From Hydrogenophaga crassostreae (lineage in GTDB: Bacteria; Pseudomonadota; Gammaproteobacteria; Burkholderiales; Burkholderiaceae_C): DNA of 64,000 bases. The position numbers were made by a program, and so were the translations under genes. The stretch lies in contig NZ_CP017476.1 in the NCBI RefSeq assembly GCF_001761385.1, forward strand, positions 2,655,501 to 2,719,500. The letters are read 5' to 3'. A model generated the notes under the pieces. It had not been told where the DNA came from. It did not search any database and saw only the letters and a program-made list of their open reading frames with translations. Shown in pieces: positions 28,182 to 37,292 of the stretch (positions are counted from its first letter, which is position 1; every line of letters begins with the position of its first letter).

Positions 28182-28201
28182 CCCGGCCTGGCAAAGCCGG
28201 G
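28182..28201 (+). terminator. hairpin downstream of pobA
   Basis: The stem is CCCGGC/GCCGGG with an 8-base loop, 51 bases after the pobA stop. No U-tract is present, so intrinsic termination is uncertain. Confidence 0.3.
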
Positions 28202-28409
28202 GCCACCGCTGCCACGGGGGTTCAGGACACAGAACATCCGGCCAAGTTCTCATCATCAGGGGGCATTGACCGGTATGCCTGCGAACAGCAAGCTCCGACT
28301 GGCCCGCGCCTCCCATAACCATGGGGTCGTTAGGCCACTTGGCGTCCTGAAAGTCAGGCGGGTGTTTCTACTTTGAAATCAACAGTGGAAGACGCTTTTC
28401 GAGGTCAAC

Positions 28410-28517
28410 ATGAACGCCACCGACAAGCAATCCATCTGGGCAGGAAAACTATCGAACAGTTTTGGCCGGCATCCAGACACGGTGACCACCGGATTGCGGC
28501 CAGGAGCGGAAGCCTGA
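28410..28517 (+). CDS. possible 35-residue small protein
   Basis: ATG 28410 has GAGGTC just upstream and an open frame to TGA 28517. The predicted peptide begins MNATDKQSIWAGKLSN and has no recognisable domain or membrane segment. It could be a small protein, a remnant or chance; evidence is weak. Confidence 0.2.
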   Translation: MNATDKQSIWAGKLSNSFGRHPDTVTTGLRPGAEA

Positions 28518-28595
28518 TTCCACGCTTTAAGGCTGTCATGGCACCTATCAGCTATCCTGCAATGCTGTCAACTTGAGCTCATTTCAGGAGGAGCC

Positions 28596-29132
28596 ATGGA
28601 CCTTAGGACTCTAGACAGAGACAGCAAGGAAGAAGTGGCACATCTGTTCACTTCGGTGTTCTCTTCGTCTGAAGGAGTCCAGGAAGGGAGGCTGATCGGC
28701 AGCCTTGCTTCCGCGCTGGCCGCGCGCGCAGACAACCAGGAGATCATCTGTGTTGGTGCTTTTGAAGACGGGTCAATCATCGGGGCAATCTTCTTTACCC
28801 GACTGAAATTCGATGAGCATGTCGAAGCCTACATGCTCGCGCCAGTTGCAGTCAGCACTGCGCACCAGGGAAAGGGGTTCGGGCAAGCAATGATCGGGTT
28901 TGGCCTGCAAGAGCTGAAAAATCGCTCCGCTGCGCTAGTTGTCACCTATGGTGATCCTGCCTTCTACTCCATGGTCGGGTTCAAGGCCTTATCGGAAGAT
29001 GTCATCCGGGCTCCGCTGCCCCTTTCAATGCCGAAAGGTTGGCTTGGCCAGTCCCTGTCGGGAGAGGCTCTCCCGGCCTTGAAGAGCCGTCCTGCGTGCG
29101 TTCAGGCGTTCGACCATCCTGAGTATTGGTGA
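28596..29132 (+). CDS. GNAT family N-acetyltransferase
   Basis: The product is 178 residues with a strong AGGAGG site before ATG 28596. The acetyl-CoA-binding motif A is clear: LAPVAVSTAHQGKGFGQAMI (Q/RxxGxG/A as QGKGFG), followed by GLQELKNRSAALVVTYGDPAFYSMVGF, where YxxxGF is the usual motif B. The N-terminal half has the expected REATxxD-like start and strands around ICVGAFEDGSIIGAIFF. It resembles YhbS-type acetyltransferases of small molecules or proteins. The substrate is unknown. It stands alone. Confidence 0.88.
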   Translation: MDLRTLDRDSKEEVAHLFTSVFSSSEGVQEGRLIGSLASALAARADNQEIICVGAFEDGSIIGAIFFTRLKFDEHVEAYMLAPVAVSTAHQGKGFGQAMIGFGLQELKNRSAALVVTYGDPAFYSMVGFKALSEDVIRAPLPLSMPKGWLGQSLSGEALPALKSRPACVQAFDHPEYW

Positions 29133-29414
29133 TGCCGACCCATCGCACGAACTCAACAACCTCGACCGCTGAACGCCTGCTTTCACCCTATTTCTGGTAC
29201 CGCTACGGGTCGGTATAGGCCGTTCAACATCCACATGCCCATGACTGCTGCCTTTCTTCAAGTGAGTCTCGGGCCAAACTCTTCACGAAGCAAGATCCAT
29301 CAGACGGACTTTGTTGCCTGAATTCAGGGCGACGCTGTCGCCCGTTTTCATGGGTGTTCTGAAGCTTGCGGTTAAATTGATCGAAACCCCCATCACAAAC
29401 GACACTGCCATCCC

Positions 29415-30323
29415 ATGACGCCTTCGACGCACCGCCTCGCTGTCCCATCGCTCAAGCCCCTGCGCGGTGTGCGCGTCTTGAGCCTCGCGCTCAACCTGCC
29501 CGGGCCAGCCGCTCTCATGCGCCTCAATGCCATGGGTGCCACCTGCCTCAAGGCTGAACCCCTGGGGAAAGACGGTGGCTGCGGTGACCCCATGGGGGCC
29601 TACAACCGGGCGGCTTACGACACCATGCACAGCGGCATCAAAGTGCTTCGCCTGGATCTCAAAACCGAGAAGGGCCAAACCGCACTGCACAAAGAACTGG
29701 CGCGCACCGATGTGTTGCTCACATCGTTCCGCCCTTCGGCGCTCAACAAACTGGGCCTGGGCTGGAAGTCTCTGCACAAGCAGTACCCTGCGCTGTCGGT
29801 GGTGGCCATCGTGGGAGCACCCGGCGAGCGCGCCGAAGAGCCCGGCCACGATCTCACCTATCTGGCCGAAGCCGGGCTGGTGACCGGGCTCGAATTGCCG
29901 ACTACCCTGTTTGCCGACATGGGCGGTTCGCTCATGGCCAGTGAGGCGGCCCTGAAGGCGGTCCTGCAGCAAAACATTTCGGGCAAGAGCAGTTTCCAGG
30001 AAATCGCCCTGTCTGACGCAGCCCACTGGCTCGCCCTGCCCCGCACCTGGGGGCTCACGATGCCCAAAGGCGCGGTGGGTGGTGCGCATGCCGGTTACCG
30101 CATTTACCCCTGTAAAAACGGGCGTGTGGCAGTGGCGGCATTGGAGCCGCATTTCGCGTCGGCACTCTGCCAAGCGGCAGGGGTGGAAGTCAAGGGGTTG
30201 GGCTGTTTGTTCAAAGCGGAAACACACGCGGCCATCGCTGCATTTCTGGCCAACAAGACCCGGCAGCAACTGGAGAAGCTGGCCGTGGTCAGAGACATTC
30301 CCCTGCACACGCTGGCGAACTGA
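29415..30323 (+). CDS. short class III CoA-transferase-like protein (CaiB/BaiF)
   Basis: The product is 302 residues, short against the usual 360-430. The N-terminus PLRGVRVLSLALNLPGPAA matches the CaiB/BaiF start, followed by LGADVIKVE-like GATCLKAEPLGKDGG, then RLDLKTEKGQTALHKEL, DVLLTSFRP, GLGWKSL and GHDLTYLAEAGLV. The Asp in LFADMGGS is at the place of the family's catalytic Asp. The large interlocking domain looks reduced. The family moves CoA between carboxylic acids, for example alpha-methylacyl-CoA racemase and formyl-CoA transferase. The substrate is unknown; no beta-oxidation partner is adjacent. Confidence 0.85.
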   Translation: MTPSTHRLAVPSLKPLRGVRVLSLALNLPGPAALMRLNAMGATCLKAEPLGKDGGCGDPMGAYNRAAYDTMHSGIKVLRLDLKTEKGQTALHKELARTDVLLTSFRPSALNKLGLGWKSLHKQYPALSVVAIVGAPGERAEEPGHDLTYLAEAGLVTGLELPTTLFADMGGSLMASEAALKAVLQQNISGKSSFQEIALSDAAHWLALPRTWGLTMPKGAVGGAHAGYRIYPCKNGRVAVAALEPHFASALCQAAGVEVKGLGCLFKAETHAAIAAFLANKTRQQLEKLAVVRDIPLHTLAN

Positions 30324-30471
30324 GTTGCACAAGCGGGCTTGGTGCCTTAAAGGCGTTTCGCTATGCCTTGCCGGTACAACGGTTCACCTCATCAGCCCGA
30401 GGGAGCGCCAGGCGCCGTCCGAACAAGCTCTACGCCAGACCAGCCGAACAGGAGGCAAGGCCAGGCGCAGG

Positions 30472-31266
30472 TCAGATACCCGCCAAAGCACCCACGCCCA
30501 GCCACACTCCCGAGAACACCAGTGCGGCACCCGTGATTCGATCGACCTGCCAGGCCGGTGGAATGACTTTTTCGCTCAGTACAAGCGCGGTCAGCGCCCC
30601 CATCCACACCAGGTTCATGGCACCAACGACAAACATCACCGCCATGAGCGCCCAGCAGCAACCCACGCAGTAGCCGCCGTGCTGAAAGCCAAGCGCGAGA
30701 GCGCCTCCCACCCCGTCGCGCCATTTGGCCATGAAAAAATGGAGCGGTGAGCGGCACTTGGACAGGCAGGCCGTTTTTAGCGGACTGAATTGGTAGAGCC
30801 CGGCTGCGAGCAAGATGGCCGCGCTCATTGCCATGCTCGTGCTTTGGGCCAAGGGGTCCAGCAACGAGGAACTGGTCAACGCCCATTGAAACGCCGCTGC
30901 GGGCGCAGCAAACACAATCCAGGCAGCCGAGTAACCAACGACGTACACAGCGGTGGCCCGGTTGCTGTTGCGCGCATTGCGTTTGCCCGCCAGATGCGAG
31001 AAAAGAACGGTTGACGGCACGACCGTGGGCAGCATCATGGCGACCATCATGACGGCCCACATCGCGAAAGTTGCGAGAAGCACCCCAAAGCCACGCCCCT
31101 GCATCGCCATCTCCCCCGGTTCAATGGCCTGGCCACCCACCACCGCCATACCGGCATCCATCTGAACCAGATACAGCCAGCTTGCGGCGCCGACCGCCGC
31201 CATACCGATCCAAACCGGTGCATGGCGCGCGGTGGCGGCCGATTTCCAATGGGGCATGGTGTTCAT
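30472..31266 (-). CDS. DUF2182 integral membrane protein
   Basis: The product is 264 residues from ATG 31266. It has six to seven hydrophobic segments. The family signature HGGYCVGCCWALMAVMF followed by GAMNLVWM is present near the end, as are GQAIEPGEMAMQGRGFGVLL and MMVAMMLPTV. The Cys pair and Met-rich helices suggest metal handling, but the function is unproven. It lies 7 bases downstream of the DUF1326 gene and is almost certainly co-transcribed with it. Confidence 0.88.
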   Translation of the reverse strand: MNTMPHWKSAATARHAPVWIGMAAVGAASWLYLVQMDAGMAVVGGQAIEPGEMAMQGRGFGVLLATFAMWAVMMVAMMLPTVVPSTVLFSHLAGKRNARNSNRATAVYVVGYSAAWIVFAAPAAAFQWALTSSSLLDPLAQSTSMAMSAAILLAAGLYQFSPLKTACLSKCRSPLHFFMAKWRDGVGGALALGFQHGGYCVGCCWALMAVMFVVGAMNLVWMGALTALVLSEKVIPPAWQVDRITGAALVFSGVWLGVGALAGI

Positions 31267-31273
31267 GGCAACG

Positions 31274-31876
31274 CTACTCCGATGCGTAGGCAAAGTCGGA
31301 CATCAAACCGGCTTTGCCTGAAAAGTTCCATCCCCAGCCGAAGTCATCCAGCGCGAATCGGCTTGAGCGCGCCACCGTAGCGGGTTTTCCGGGCGCTATG
31401 CACAAAGGGTGGCCCGCAATGGTGATCGGGCCAGCGCCTTGTCCGTTGAGTTGTTCGATCTGCGCTTCGGCAACGCCAGGAATCGAGAGGCTGCTCTTGC
31501 GGCCGTCTGCGATGTACTCCATGGGCACGCTTTTGGCGCCTACCATTTCGCCGATGAAAGACGCAAGCACCGCCGGGTGTCCACCCGCCTTGCCACCAAA
31601 GATGGCATGCAGTGCATCGTTTTGTGCAGCGCTGGCCTTGTCATCGAAATAGGCCGCCACCTTCCACTTGGTGGCCACCATGGTGCCTGGCGCATGCACG
31701 GCAAGCGCCACATTCAAACCGTCCAATGGGGTGTCGCCGTAGATGCCTTTATCGATGTGCCAGGCCACCATGGCTTTGCATTCGCCCTCCGTGGGGGGGC
31801 TGGTGAAGATGCATGGGCAGGCCGCTTCGCAATTGCAGGCTTCGAAGTAGGTGCCGGCGAGGTTCCATGGGGACAT
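31274..31876 (-). CDS. DUF1326 protein
   Basis: The product is 200 residues with AAAGGAG before ATG 31876. The N-terminus WNLAGTYFEACNCEAACPCIF carries the Cys cluster typical of DUF1326, followed by CKAMVAWHIDKGIYGDTPLDGLNVALAV and a beta-rich rest. DUF1326 and DUF2182 are repeatedly found side by side. Their joint role is unknown, with the Cys cluster suggesting a metal or redox ligand. It is divergent from a BTAD/TPR regulator, which may control it. Confidence 0.88.
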   Translation of the reverse strand: MSPWNLAGTYFEACNCEAACPCIFTSPPTEGECKAMVAWHIDKGIYGDTPLDGLNVALAVHAPGTMVATKWKVAAYFDDKASAAQNDALHAIFGGKAGGHPAVLASFIGEMVGAKSVPMEYIADGRKSSLSIPGVAEAQIEQLNGQGAGPITIAGHPLCIAPGKPATVARSSRFALDDFGWGWNFSGKAGLMSDFAYASE

Positions 31877-31924
31877 GACGTTGCTCCTTTAAGAGGTTGA
31901 GGTCTGCGTACCTTGGTGTTGCGC

Positions 31925-31952
31925 TTGGCAAATGCACCAATGGGCCTATAGT
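31925..31952 (+). promoter_or_regulatory. predicted sigma-70 promoter of the BTAD/TPR regulator
   Basis: TTGGCA (31925-31930), a 16-base spacer and TATAGT (31947-31952) predict a transcript start near 31959. This supports the downstream GTG start at 32071 rather than a start at 31897. Confidence 0.55.
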
Positions 31953-32070
31953 GGTGCGGGGGTGTTTGCACTGGCGTTTGAATGCCCGTTGGAATTGGCG
32001 CCCCTGCGCAAAGACCTCCAATGCAAGAGGTTCGGCATGGATCTGTGCCGATACCTTTCGGAAAGGAACT

Positions 32071-34014
32071 GTGGTCAACCTCCCTCCGCTCGCGCTTCGC
32101 TTGCTGGGCGATACCGCCCTGTTAAACGATGGAACGCCTTGCGCGCTACCCAAATCGCGCAAAACTCGGGCCTTGCTCGCTTTCCTCGCGCTCGAAGACC
32201 GCGCCATTCGGCGCGAAGCCTTGTGCGACATGTTCTGGGAGTCGGCGGCGGATCGTCGCGCGGCGCTGCGCTGGAGCCTCACACAGCTGCGCCCTTTGCT
32301 GGCCTCGAGGCTCGGCCAGGCGCTGCAAACCGACGCTCATTTCATCGCCGTCGACCGGTCTTTGCTCAGCGTTGATATCAGGGAATGCAAAGCACTGCTG
32401 GGCCCCGGGGGCATCCCCATCCCCGATTCGCGTTTGAAGGCCATCGAAGAGGCCCTTGCTGCGGGATTCTCGGCCGATCTTGAGCTGGCGGTGGGATACC
32501 GGTACGAACTCTGGCTTGGCGGCGAGCGTGAATCGCTGCGCCAACTGCATCGGCAAGCGCTCGATGAGCAGAGTGCTCGCGCGAACACCCCAGAAGCGGC
32601 CTTGGCGACAGCGCGCAAACGCGCCGCGCTCGACCCGTTTGACAGCGACGCCAACGCCCGGTACCTGGCGCGGAGCATGGAGGTCGACGGGAAAGATCGT
32701 GCTCGCCTTGCACTTGATGGCATGCGCGACCGGTACCGGGCTGAAGGGCTTTCAGACCATGGGCTGGTGGCGAGCTGGCGCGGACTGGGGCCCACGCCCG
32801 AGCTTGTGTTGCCCGACAAGCCATCCGTGGCCGTGCTGGGATTTACCGACTTGGGTGGCCACCAGGACGGCCCCGTGTTGTCTCAAGGACTGGCTGCCGA
32901 TCTGACACTAACGCTGGGCCGTTTCAGCGGGCTCTTCGTGATCGCACGGGCATCGGCGGAGCGCTTCACTGTCCACCCGCCCGACCTTTCTTTGGTGGCG
33001 CGGCTGCTGGGTGTGCGCTACCTCGTGCACGGCACCACGCAACGCCTGGACCGGCGCGTGCGCGTCACCGTGACGTTGACCGATGCACAGTTCAACACGG
33101 TGGTCTGGAGCGAGCACTTTGATCGCTCGCTGGGAGATCTCTTTGCCGTGCAGGACGATGTCTCGGCCGCCATCGCCTCGGCCATTGAACCCGAAATCGT
33201 GCGTGCCGAAGCCGAGCGCGCCGGATTGAAGGCGCCTGAAGACATGAGCGCCTGGGAGTGCTACCACCGAGCCATGTGGCACTGCTATCACTTCACCGCT
33301 CAGCACACCGAACAGGCCTACCAACTCTTCCTGCGCGCCTTGACGCTTGAGAAAGGCTTTGCCCGAGCCCACGCCGGGCTCTCGTTTGCGCACTACTCCC
33401 GCGCCTTTCTGGATGCCACGCCAGCGCCAGACTCGGCAGTGGCCTTGGCGCTGGAGCATGGACAGCTCAGTGTCGATCTTGATTCCCGAGACGCCATGGG
33501 CTACTGGACGCTCGGTCGAGCGCAGTTTCTGGCGCACGAACACGATCAGGCGCTGCAGTCCTTGGGCAGGTCACTGGCCATCAATCCCAGTTTTTCACAG
33601 GGGCACTATGCCCTCGGCTTTCTGGAGGCGCACAGCGGTTTGCACCAGAAAGCCCTCCCCGAACTCGCCACAGCCGAGCGCCTGAGTCCTCTCGATCCAA
33701 TGCTCTTTGCGGTCGAAGGAACCCGCGCCATTTCTCTGGCGATCGAAGGCAAATACAACGAAGCGGCAGCGTGGAGCGTGAAAGCCTCCTCTGAGCCAAA
33801 CGCCCACTTCCACATGCAGGCGATCGCAGGAGCCTGCCTTGCCCTGGCAGGGCGCGGGGTGGAAGCAAGGTCTTTTGCACAGCGCACCCGCCGCGAACAT
33901 CCTGGGTATTCGCTGCGCACCTTTGAGCGCAGCTTTCCGCAAAAATTTGAAGCCCACCAAACCTTGATGATGCAGGCTTTGCGCAGCGCCGGCGTTCCTG
34001 AAAGCGAAGCGTGA
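32071..34014 (+). CDS. SARP/BTAD-type regulator with TolB-like domain and TPR region
   Basis: The product is 647 residues from GTG 32071, with AAGGA eight bases upstream. The N-terminal ~90 residues look like the winged-helix DNA-binding part of SARP/OmpR regulators (ALRLLGDTALLNDGTPCALP, RKTRALLAFLAL, REALCDMFWES). A bacterial transcriptional-activation-like helical domain runs to about 250. PSVAVLGFTDLGG begins a TolB-like N-terminal domain (about 252-370) seen in adenylate-cyclase-type and TPR regulators. The C-terminal ~270 residues are tetratricopeptide-like (for example AFARAHAGLSFAHYSRAFLD, ALGFLEAHSGLHQKALPEL). It is probably a one-component activator of the divergent DUF1326-DUF2182 operon, by position. 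Confidence 0.85.
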   Translation: MVNLPPLALRLLGDTALLNDGTPCALPKSRKTRALLAFLALEDRAIRREALCDMFWESAADRRAALRWSLTQLRPLLASRLGQALQTDAHFIAVDRSLLSVDIRECKALLGPGGIPIPDSRLKAIEEALAAGFSADLELAVGYRYELWLGGERESLRQLHRQALDEQSARANTPEAALATARKRAALDPFDSDANARYLARSMEVDGKDRARLALDGMRDRYRAEGLSDHGLVASWRGLGPTPELVLPDKPSVAVLGFTDLGGHQDGPVLSQGLAADLTLTLGRFSGLFVIARASAERFTVHPPDLSLVARLLGVRYLVHGTTQRLDRRVRVTVTLTDAQFNTVVWSEHFDRSLGDLFAVQDDVSAAIASAIEPEIVRAEAERAGLKAPEDMSAWECYHRAMWHCYHFTAQHTEQAYQLFLRALTLEKGFARAHAGLSFAHYSRAFLDATPAPDSAVALALEHGQLSVDLDSRDAMGYWTLGRAQFLAHEHDQALQSLGRSLAINPSFSQGHYALGFLEAHSGLHQKALPELATAERLSPLDPMLFAVEGTRAISLAIEGKYNEAAAWSVKASSEPNAHFHMQAIAGACLALAGRGVEARSFAQRTRREHPGYSLRTFERSFPQKFEAHQTLMMQALRSAGVPESEA

Positions 34015-34197
34015 CTGCTGCAATTGAGGCATCAGGAGGCGATGTGGGCACAACCCATCCCCATCGCACTGCTTACGCAGGCAAACTGAACAGATTCAAT
34101 CGGACGGGCAGCTTTGCAGGCTGCCTTCAGGCGTGAGGCGCAACGCAAGAAGCGGGTTTGGGGACCGCGGGGGGCCATCGCTCTCAAGCGAGGGAGA

Positions 34198-34512
34198 TCA
34201 GGCAGAAAACGAGGGATTCATGGACCAGAGGGCGGGTTGCGCAACCGCAGGATTGTCTTCCGCCTTGGCGCGCTGCAAGGTTTCCAACTGGCCAATCAGC
34301 GCATCGATCTGGTCCAGAAATGCATCACGGCTCTGGTGCGGGCTTTGCGTGATGAGACCCGCAGCCTGATCGGCCAACACATTGCGGCCTTCGTCGCGCG
34401 CCCAGCGGCGCACATCGCAATAAGCCACAAAGGCCATGCGGCCCAGATCGCCATGTTTTCTCGCGTGGTACAGGTCGGCCAAAAGGTCGTCCAACGCCCA
34501 AGGGTTGTTCAT
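34198..34512 (-). CDS. hypothetical protein, about 104 residues
   Basis: ATG 34512 is preceded by GGAATCGAT; ATG 34545 is an alternative adding 11 residues. The sequence is helical and charged (WALDDLLADLYHARKHGDLG, RMAFVAYCDVRRWARDEGRNV, a final coiled stretch DAFLDQIDALIGQLETLQ) with no membrane segment. I do not recognise the family. Composition and codon pattern resemble a real cytoplasmic protein. Confidence 0.6.
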   Translation of the reverse strand: MNNPWALDDLLADLYHARKHGDLGRMAFVAYCDVRRWARDEGRNVLADQAAGLITQSPHQSRDAFLDQIDALIGQLETLQRAKAEDNPAVAQPALWSMNPSFSA

Positions 34513-34734
34513 ATCGATTCCATGTTGCAGTGCAGCATACCCCATTTCTACCAGAAAGTGCGTTGCCTTCTGGGCACATCAGATGAGTGGTAACCCCGAT
34601 TTCACTCATTCTGTTGCTATACAAATTTACTGCGTTCGACTTAATGCCGTAAGAACTTCGGCCTGGCAACGACCACTTCACAAGCGACACCATGCGCGCC
34701 TCAACCGGTGGCGCTGCATTCGCTGGAGATCGAC

Positions 34735-36138
34735 ATGTCAGCCACCTACTTGAAACATCTCTTCCCGCGATGCCGAGGCAGACGCCCAGCCATGGGATCG
34801 GTTCTGGTTGTTCTGGCCTTGTTGGCGGCCGCCTCCCCAAGCACGGCGCAACCCGTTGAATTGAAGGACAAAGCCGGCCAGGCCTTTGCCATGGCGCCCG
34901 TTGCACCTTCGGGTGCGCTCAAAGCGTCCACAACCAGGGCCGTCAAACAAGCCGTGGAGGCGCTTTACCAGCGGCGTTTTCCATCAGCGGCCGTGAAAGC
35001 CATTGGCGCGTCGGGCGATACGCGCATGGGCTGGTACCTCTACGATCTGCTGCGCTTTGCCAGCCGCAGCGATATGCCAACCCTGGTCACAGCGTTCGAG
35101 AAACTCATGGGCGCCAACTTTCAGAATGCGTCCCTCAGCGCCATGGGGGACAGTCTGCTCGCATGGAACCTTCCCGCGCCGCCGGGCTATACCCAGATGA
35201 AACAGGATCTTTTCCTTTTGATCGAGCCGCGGTGGGCGCCCTTCTTTGCCGATACCGCCTCCACCATCGACTGGCGCTGGGTGGGCTGGGGAGGTGTGTT
35301 TATCGACGACCGCCCAGACGCCACCCGAGGCCAGGGTTGCCCTGGCGGCTGCATTCCCGCACTCGACCAGCCGAAAACCACCCCCGCCAGTGAAGGCGGC
35401 TGGTACCCCGACAACGCCACCGTGTTTGGCGTGGTGATCAACGGCGAAGCCCGCGCCTACCCCAAAAACATCATGGAAGTGCACGAGATGGTGAACGACA
35501 CCTTGGGCGGGCGCCAGATCGCCCTTCCCTATTGCACCCTCTGCCGCGCGGCCCAGGCCTACTTCACCGATCGCACCCCCGGCTTCAAACCCCTGCTGCG
35601 CACCTCGGGCCTGCTCTCGCGCTCCAACAAATTCATGTACGACCTGAGCACCTGGTCGGCCGTGGACACCTCCACCGGTGAGGCCTTGTCAGGTCCTTTG
35701 CGCAAAGCCCAAATCACCCTGCCCCAAACCACGGTCGTCACCTCCACCTGGGGCGCCTGGCGCAAGGCCCACCCCCAATCCACCATCGTGGCCCAGGACG
35801 GTGGCATTGGCCGAACCTACCCGCTCGACCCCCTGCGCGGGCGCGACAACAACGGCCCCATCTTCCCGGTCGGCGATGTGGACCCGCGCTTGCCGGTGCA
35901 CGAGGTGGTGTTGGGCGTGACGTCTCCAAAAGGCAAGCCGCTGGCGTTTCCACGTGCGGCGGCGCAGATGGCATTGAAAGCGGGAGAGCCGGTGACGATG
36001 GACGGCATCGTGGTTCGCAATTCAGGCGATGGCCTGCGCGCGTTCGTGGCCGAGAAAGAAGCCGTCAGCCATGAGGCTTTCTGGTTTGCCTGGAGCCAAT
36101 TCAAGCCGGGCACGTTGCTGTGGGAGCGCGCCCGCTGA
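34735..36138 (+). CDS. DUF3179 exported protein
   Basis: The product is 467 residues from ATG 34735 with GGAG upstream. A signal peptide (GSVLVVLALLAAASPSTAQP) predicts export. The C-terminal two thirds match DUF3179: VVINGEARAYPKNIMEVHEM, ALPYCTLCRAAQAYF (conserved Cys-x-x-Cys), LRTSGLLSRSNKFMYD, STWSAVDTSTGEALSGPL and the late HEAFWFAWSQFKPGT. The N-terminal third (about 30-190) is helical. The Cys pair could bind a metal or take part in redox chemistry; no activity is established. It stands alone on this strand. Confidence 0.88.
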   Translation: MSATYLKHLFPRCRGRRPAMGSVLVVLALLAAASPSTAQPVELKDKAGQAFAMAPVAPSGALKASTTRAVKQAVEALYQRRFPSAAVKAIGASGDTRMGWYLYDLLRFASRSDMPTLVTAFEKLMGANFQNASLSAMGDSLLAWNLPAPPGYTQMKQDLFLLIEPRWAPFFADTASTIDWRWVGWGGVFIDDRPDATRGQGCPGGCIPALDQPKTTPASEGGWYPDNATVFGVVINGEARAYPKNIMEVHEMVNDTLGGRQIALPYCTLCRAAQAYFTDRTPGFKPLLRTSGLLSRSNKFMYDLSTWSAVDTSTGEALSGPLRKAQITLPQTTVVTSTWGAWRKAHPQSTIVAQDGGIGRTYPLDPLRGRDNNGPIFPVGDVDPRLPVHEVVLGVTSPKGKPLAFPRAAAQMALKAGEPVTMDGIVVRNSGDGLRAFVAEKEAVSHEAFWFAWSQFKPGTLLWERAR

Positions 36139-36184
36139 AAACTTGCTCGTATTCTGTTTCATTGTCCGGGCGGCAACAATGCGG

Positions 36185-36802
36185 TCACCGTGGGAGACCG
36201 GGGCTCATCACCGTTTGTGCCCATGCTGGCAAATGATCGATTTGCCAAGCCAGCTCGCTACCCCGCAAGCGCGCCACCAACCGCGGTGCTTGCACCATCT
36301 CCCCTGGTGGCGCCGAGGTGTCGTACAAAAGAGCCAGATCCGCCCGCCGCACCGCCACGCTCAAATGCCGGACCGTGCGCGGGTAACGCGAAAGGATGCG
36401 TTCGGGTGGTACCGGATGGCCGCCCTCTTTCACGCGCCGGGCCACCCGGCCCAGCAGCATTTCAGGATCATCCACACACACCACAAGCAAAACCACAGCG
36501 AAGCCAGCGCGTTTGGCGGCAGCCATGAGGTCGAGCTTGGATGTATGGGAAAAAACGGTTTCGCTGGCGAAGGATTTACCGACCTTCAGACAGCGGCTGC
36601 GCTCGGCATCGGCCCAGGCGCGGGCGGCTTTGGAGCGCTTAATCGGGTCCGCGATGTGTTGCAGCGCTACCGCTTCATGCAAGTCGGCATTGACGAACGG
36701 CGCGCTCCCGGGAATCAGGCCCTCGGCCACGGCGGCCTTGTAGAGCGTGGATTTGCCGGCGCCGTTGGGGCCAGCGAGCAAATAAAAGACGGGTTTCGCC
36801 AC
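36185..36802 (-). CDS. zeta-toxin family kinase
   Basis: The product is 205 residues from GTG 36802, the first plausible start after the antitoxin stop. The open frame continues upstream to 37252, but that part is the antitoxin gene read out of frame. The Walker A motif AGPNGAGKST sits at about 8-17, then FVNADLHEA with the expected acidic residue, ASETVFSH, a long helical lid and RVKEGGHPVPPERILSRYPR, typical of zeta toxins. Family members phosphorylate UDP-N-acetylglucosamine or related nucleotide sugars and block wall synthesis. A standalone zeta kinase with a ParD-like partner is the most economical reading. Confidence 0.85.
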   Translation of the reverse strand: MAKPVFYLLAGPNGAGKSTLYKAAVAEGLIPGSAPFVNADLHEAVALQHIADPIKRSKAARAWADAERSRCLKVGKSFASETVFSHTSKLDLMAAAKRAGFAVVLLVVCVDDPEMLLGRVARRVKEGGHPVPPERILSRYPRTVRHLSVAVRRADLALLYDTSAPPGEMVQAPRLVARLRGSELAWQIDHLPAWAQTVMSPGLPR

Positions 36803-36830
36803 GCGGGGCTTTGAAATCGGGTGGATTTGT

Positions 36831-37211
36831 CTAAGCGGCGCGGCGGGTGTCTGTGGCGTTTTCGCGGTGGCCCAAAACGGTGTTGCGCACGGCCTGGGCC
36901 AGGCGACCAGAAGTGTCGGCCTGAATAAAGCGGGCTTCGATGGCCTCCAATGACTCGTCCAACGGCCCGCTGTCGGCCAGTTGGCGGGCGTCGTAGCGGG
37001 CGATGGCTTCTCGGGCTTCCTGCACGGTGAGGCCGGTTTCATCGGCGATGCGGCCGAGCGTGGCCCAGTATTCAATCTGCCCGGCCACCGAGCGGCGTTG
37101 CGGCTGGGCGGCTTCACGGGCTTGCTGCACCAAACTGGCAGGCAGCTTGACTGAGGCAAAATTCGACACAACAGGGTTGTGGGTTGAGCCGGATGAATGG
37201 GCAGAAGGCAT
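36831..37211 (-). CDS. ParD-like antitoxin
   Basis: The product is 126 residues; ATG 37211 has an excellent AAGGAG site. SNFASVKLPASLVQQAREAA followed by QPQRRSVAGQIEYWATLGRI is the ParD-like ribbon-helix-helix pattern, and the C-terminal half is charged and probably binds the toxin. It ends 28 bases before the zeta-type kinase start, in the usual antitoxin-first order. It should autoregulate the operon. Confidence 0.82.
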   Translation of the reverse strand: MPSAHSSGSTHNPVVSNFASVKLPASLVQQAREAAQPQRRSVAGQIEYWATLGRIADETGLTVQEAREAIARYDARQLADSGPLDESLEAIEARFIQADTSGRLAQAVRNTVLGHRENATDTRRAA

Positions 37212-37292
37212 GATGAACTCCTTTTCAGCCATTTTGCGCCAAAACGCGCCATTCAACAACCCAGCACCCCTCCATCGATAACTGAGCATCAC

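Larger units (their letters stand above)
28132..28595. other. gap after pobA
   Basis: It holds a CCCGGC/GCCGGG hairpin (28182-28201) about 50 bases after the pobA stop, without a U-tract, and one possible small reading frame (28410-28517). Nothing else is supported. Confidence 0.4.

Noticed and set aside
36803..37252. N-terminal extension of the zeta-toxin frame
   Set aside because: The extension is the antitoxin gene read in another frame. The antitoxin has a strong ribosome-binding site and a ribbon-helix-helix pattern.
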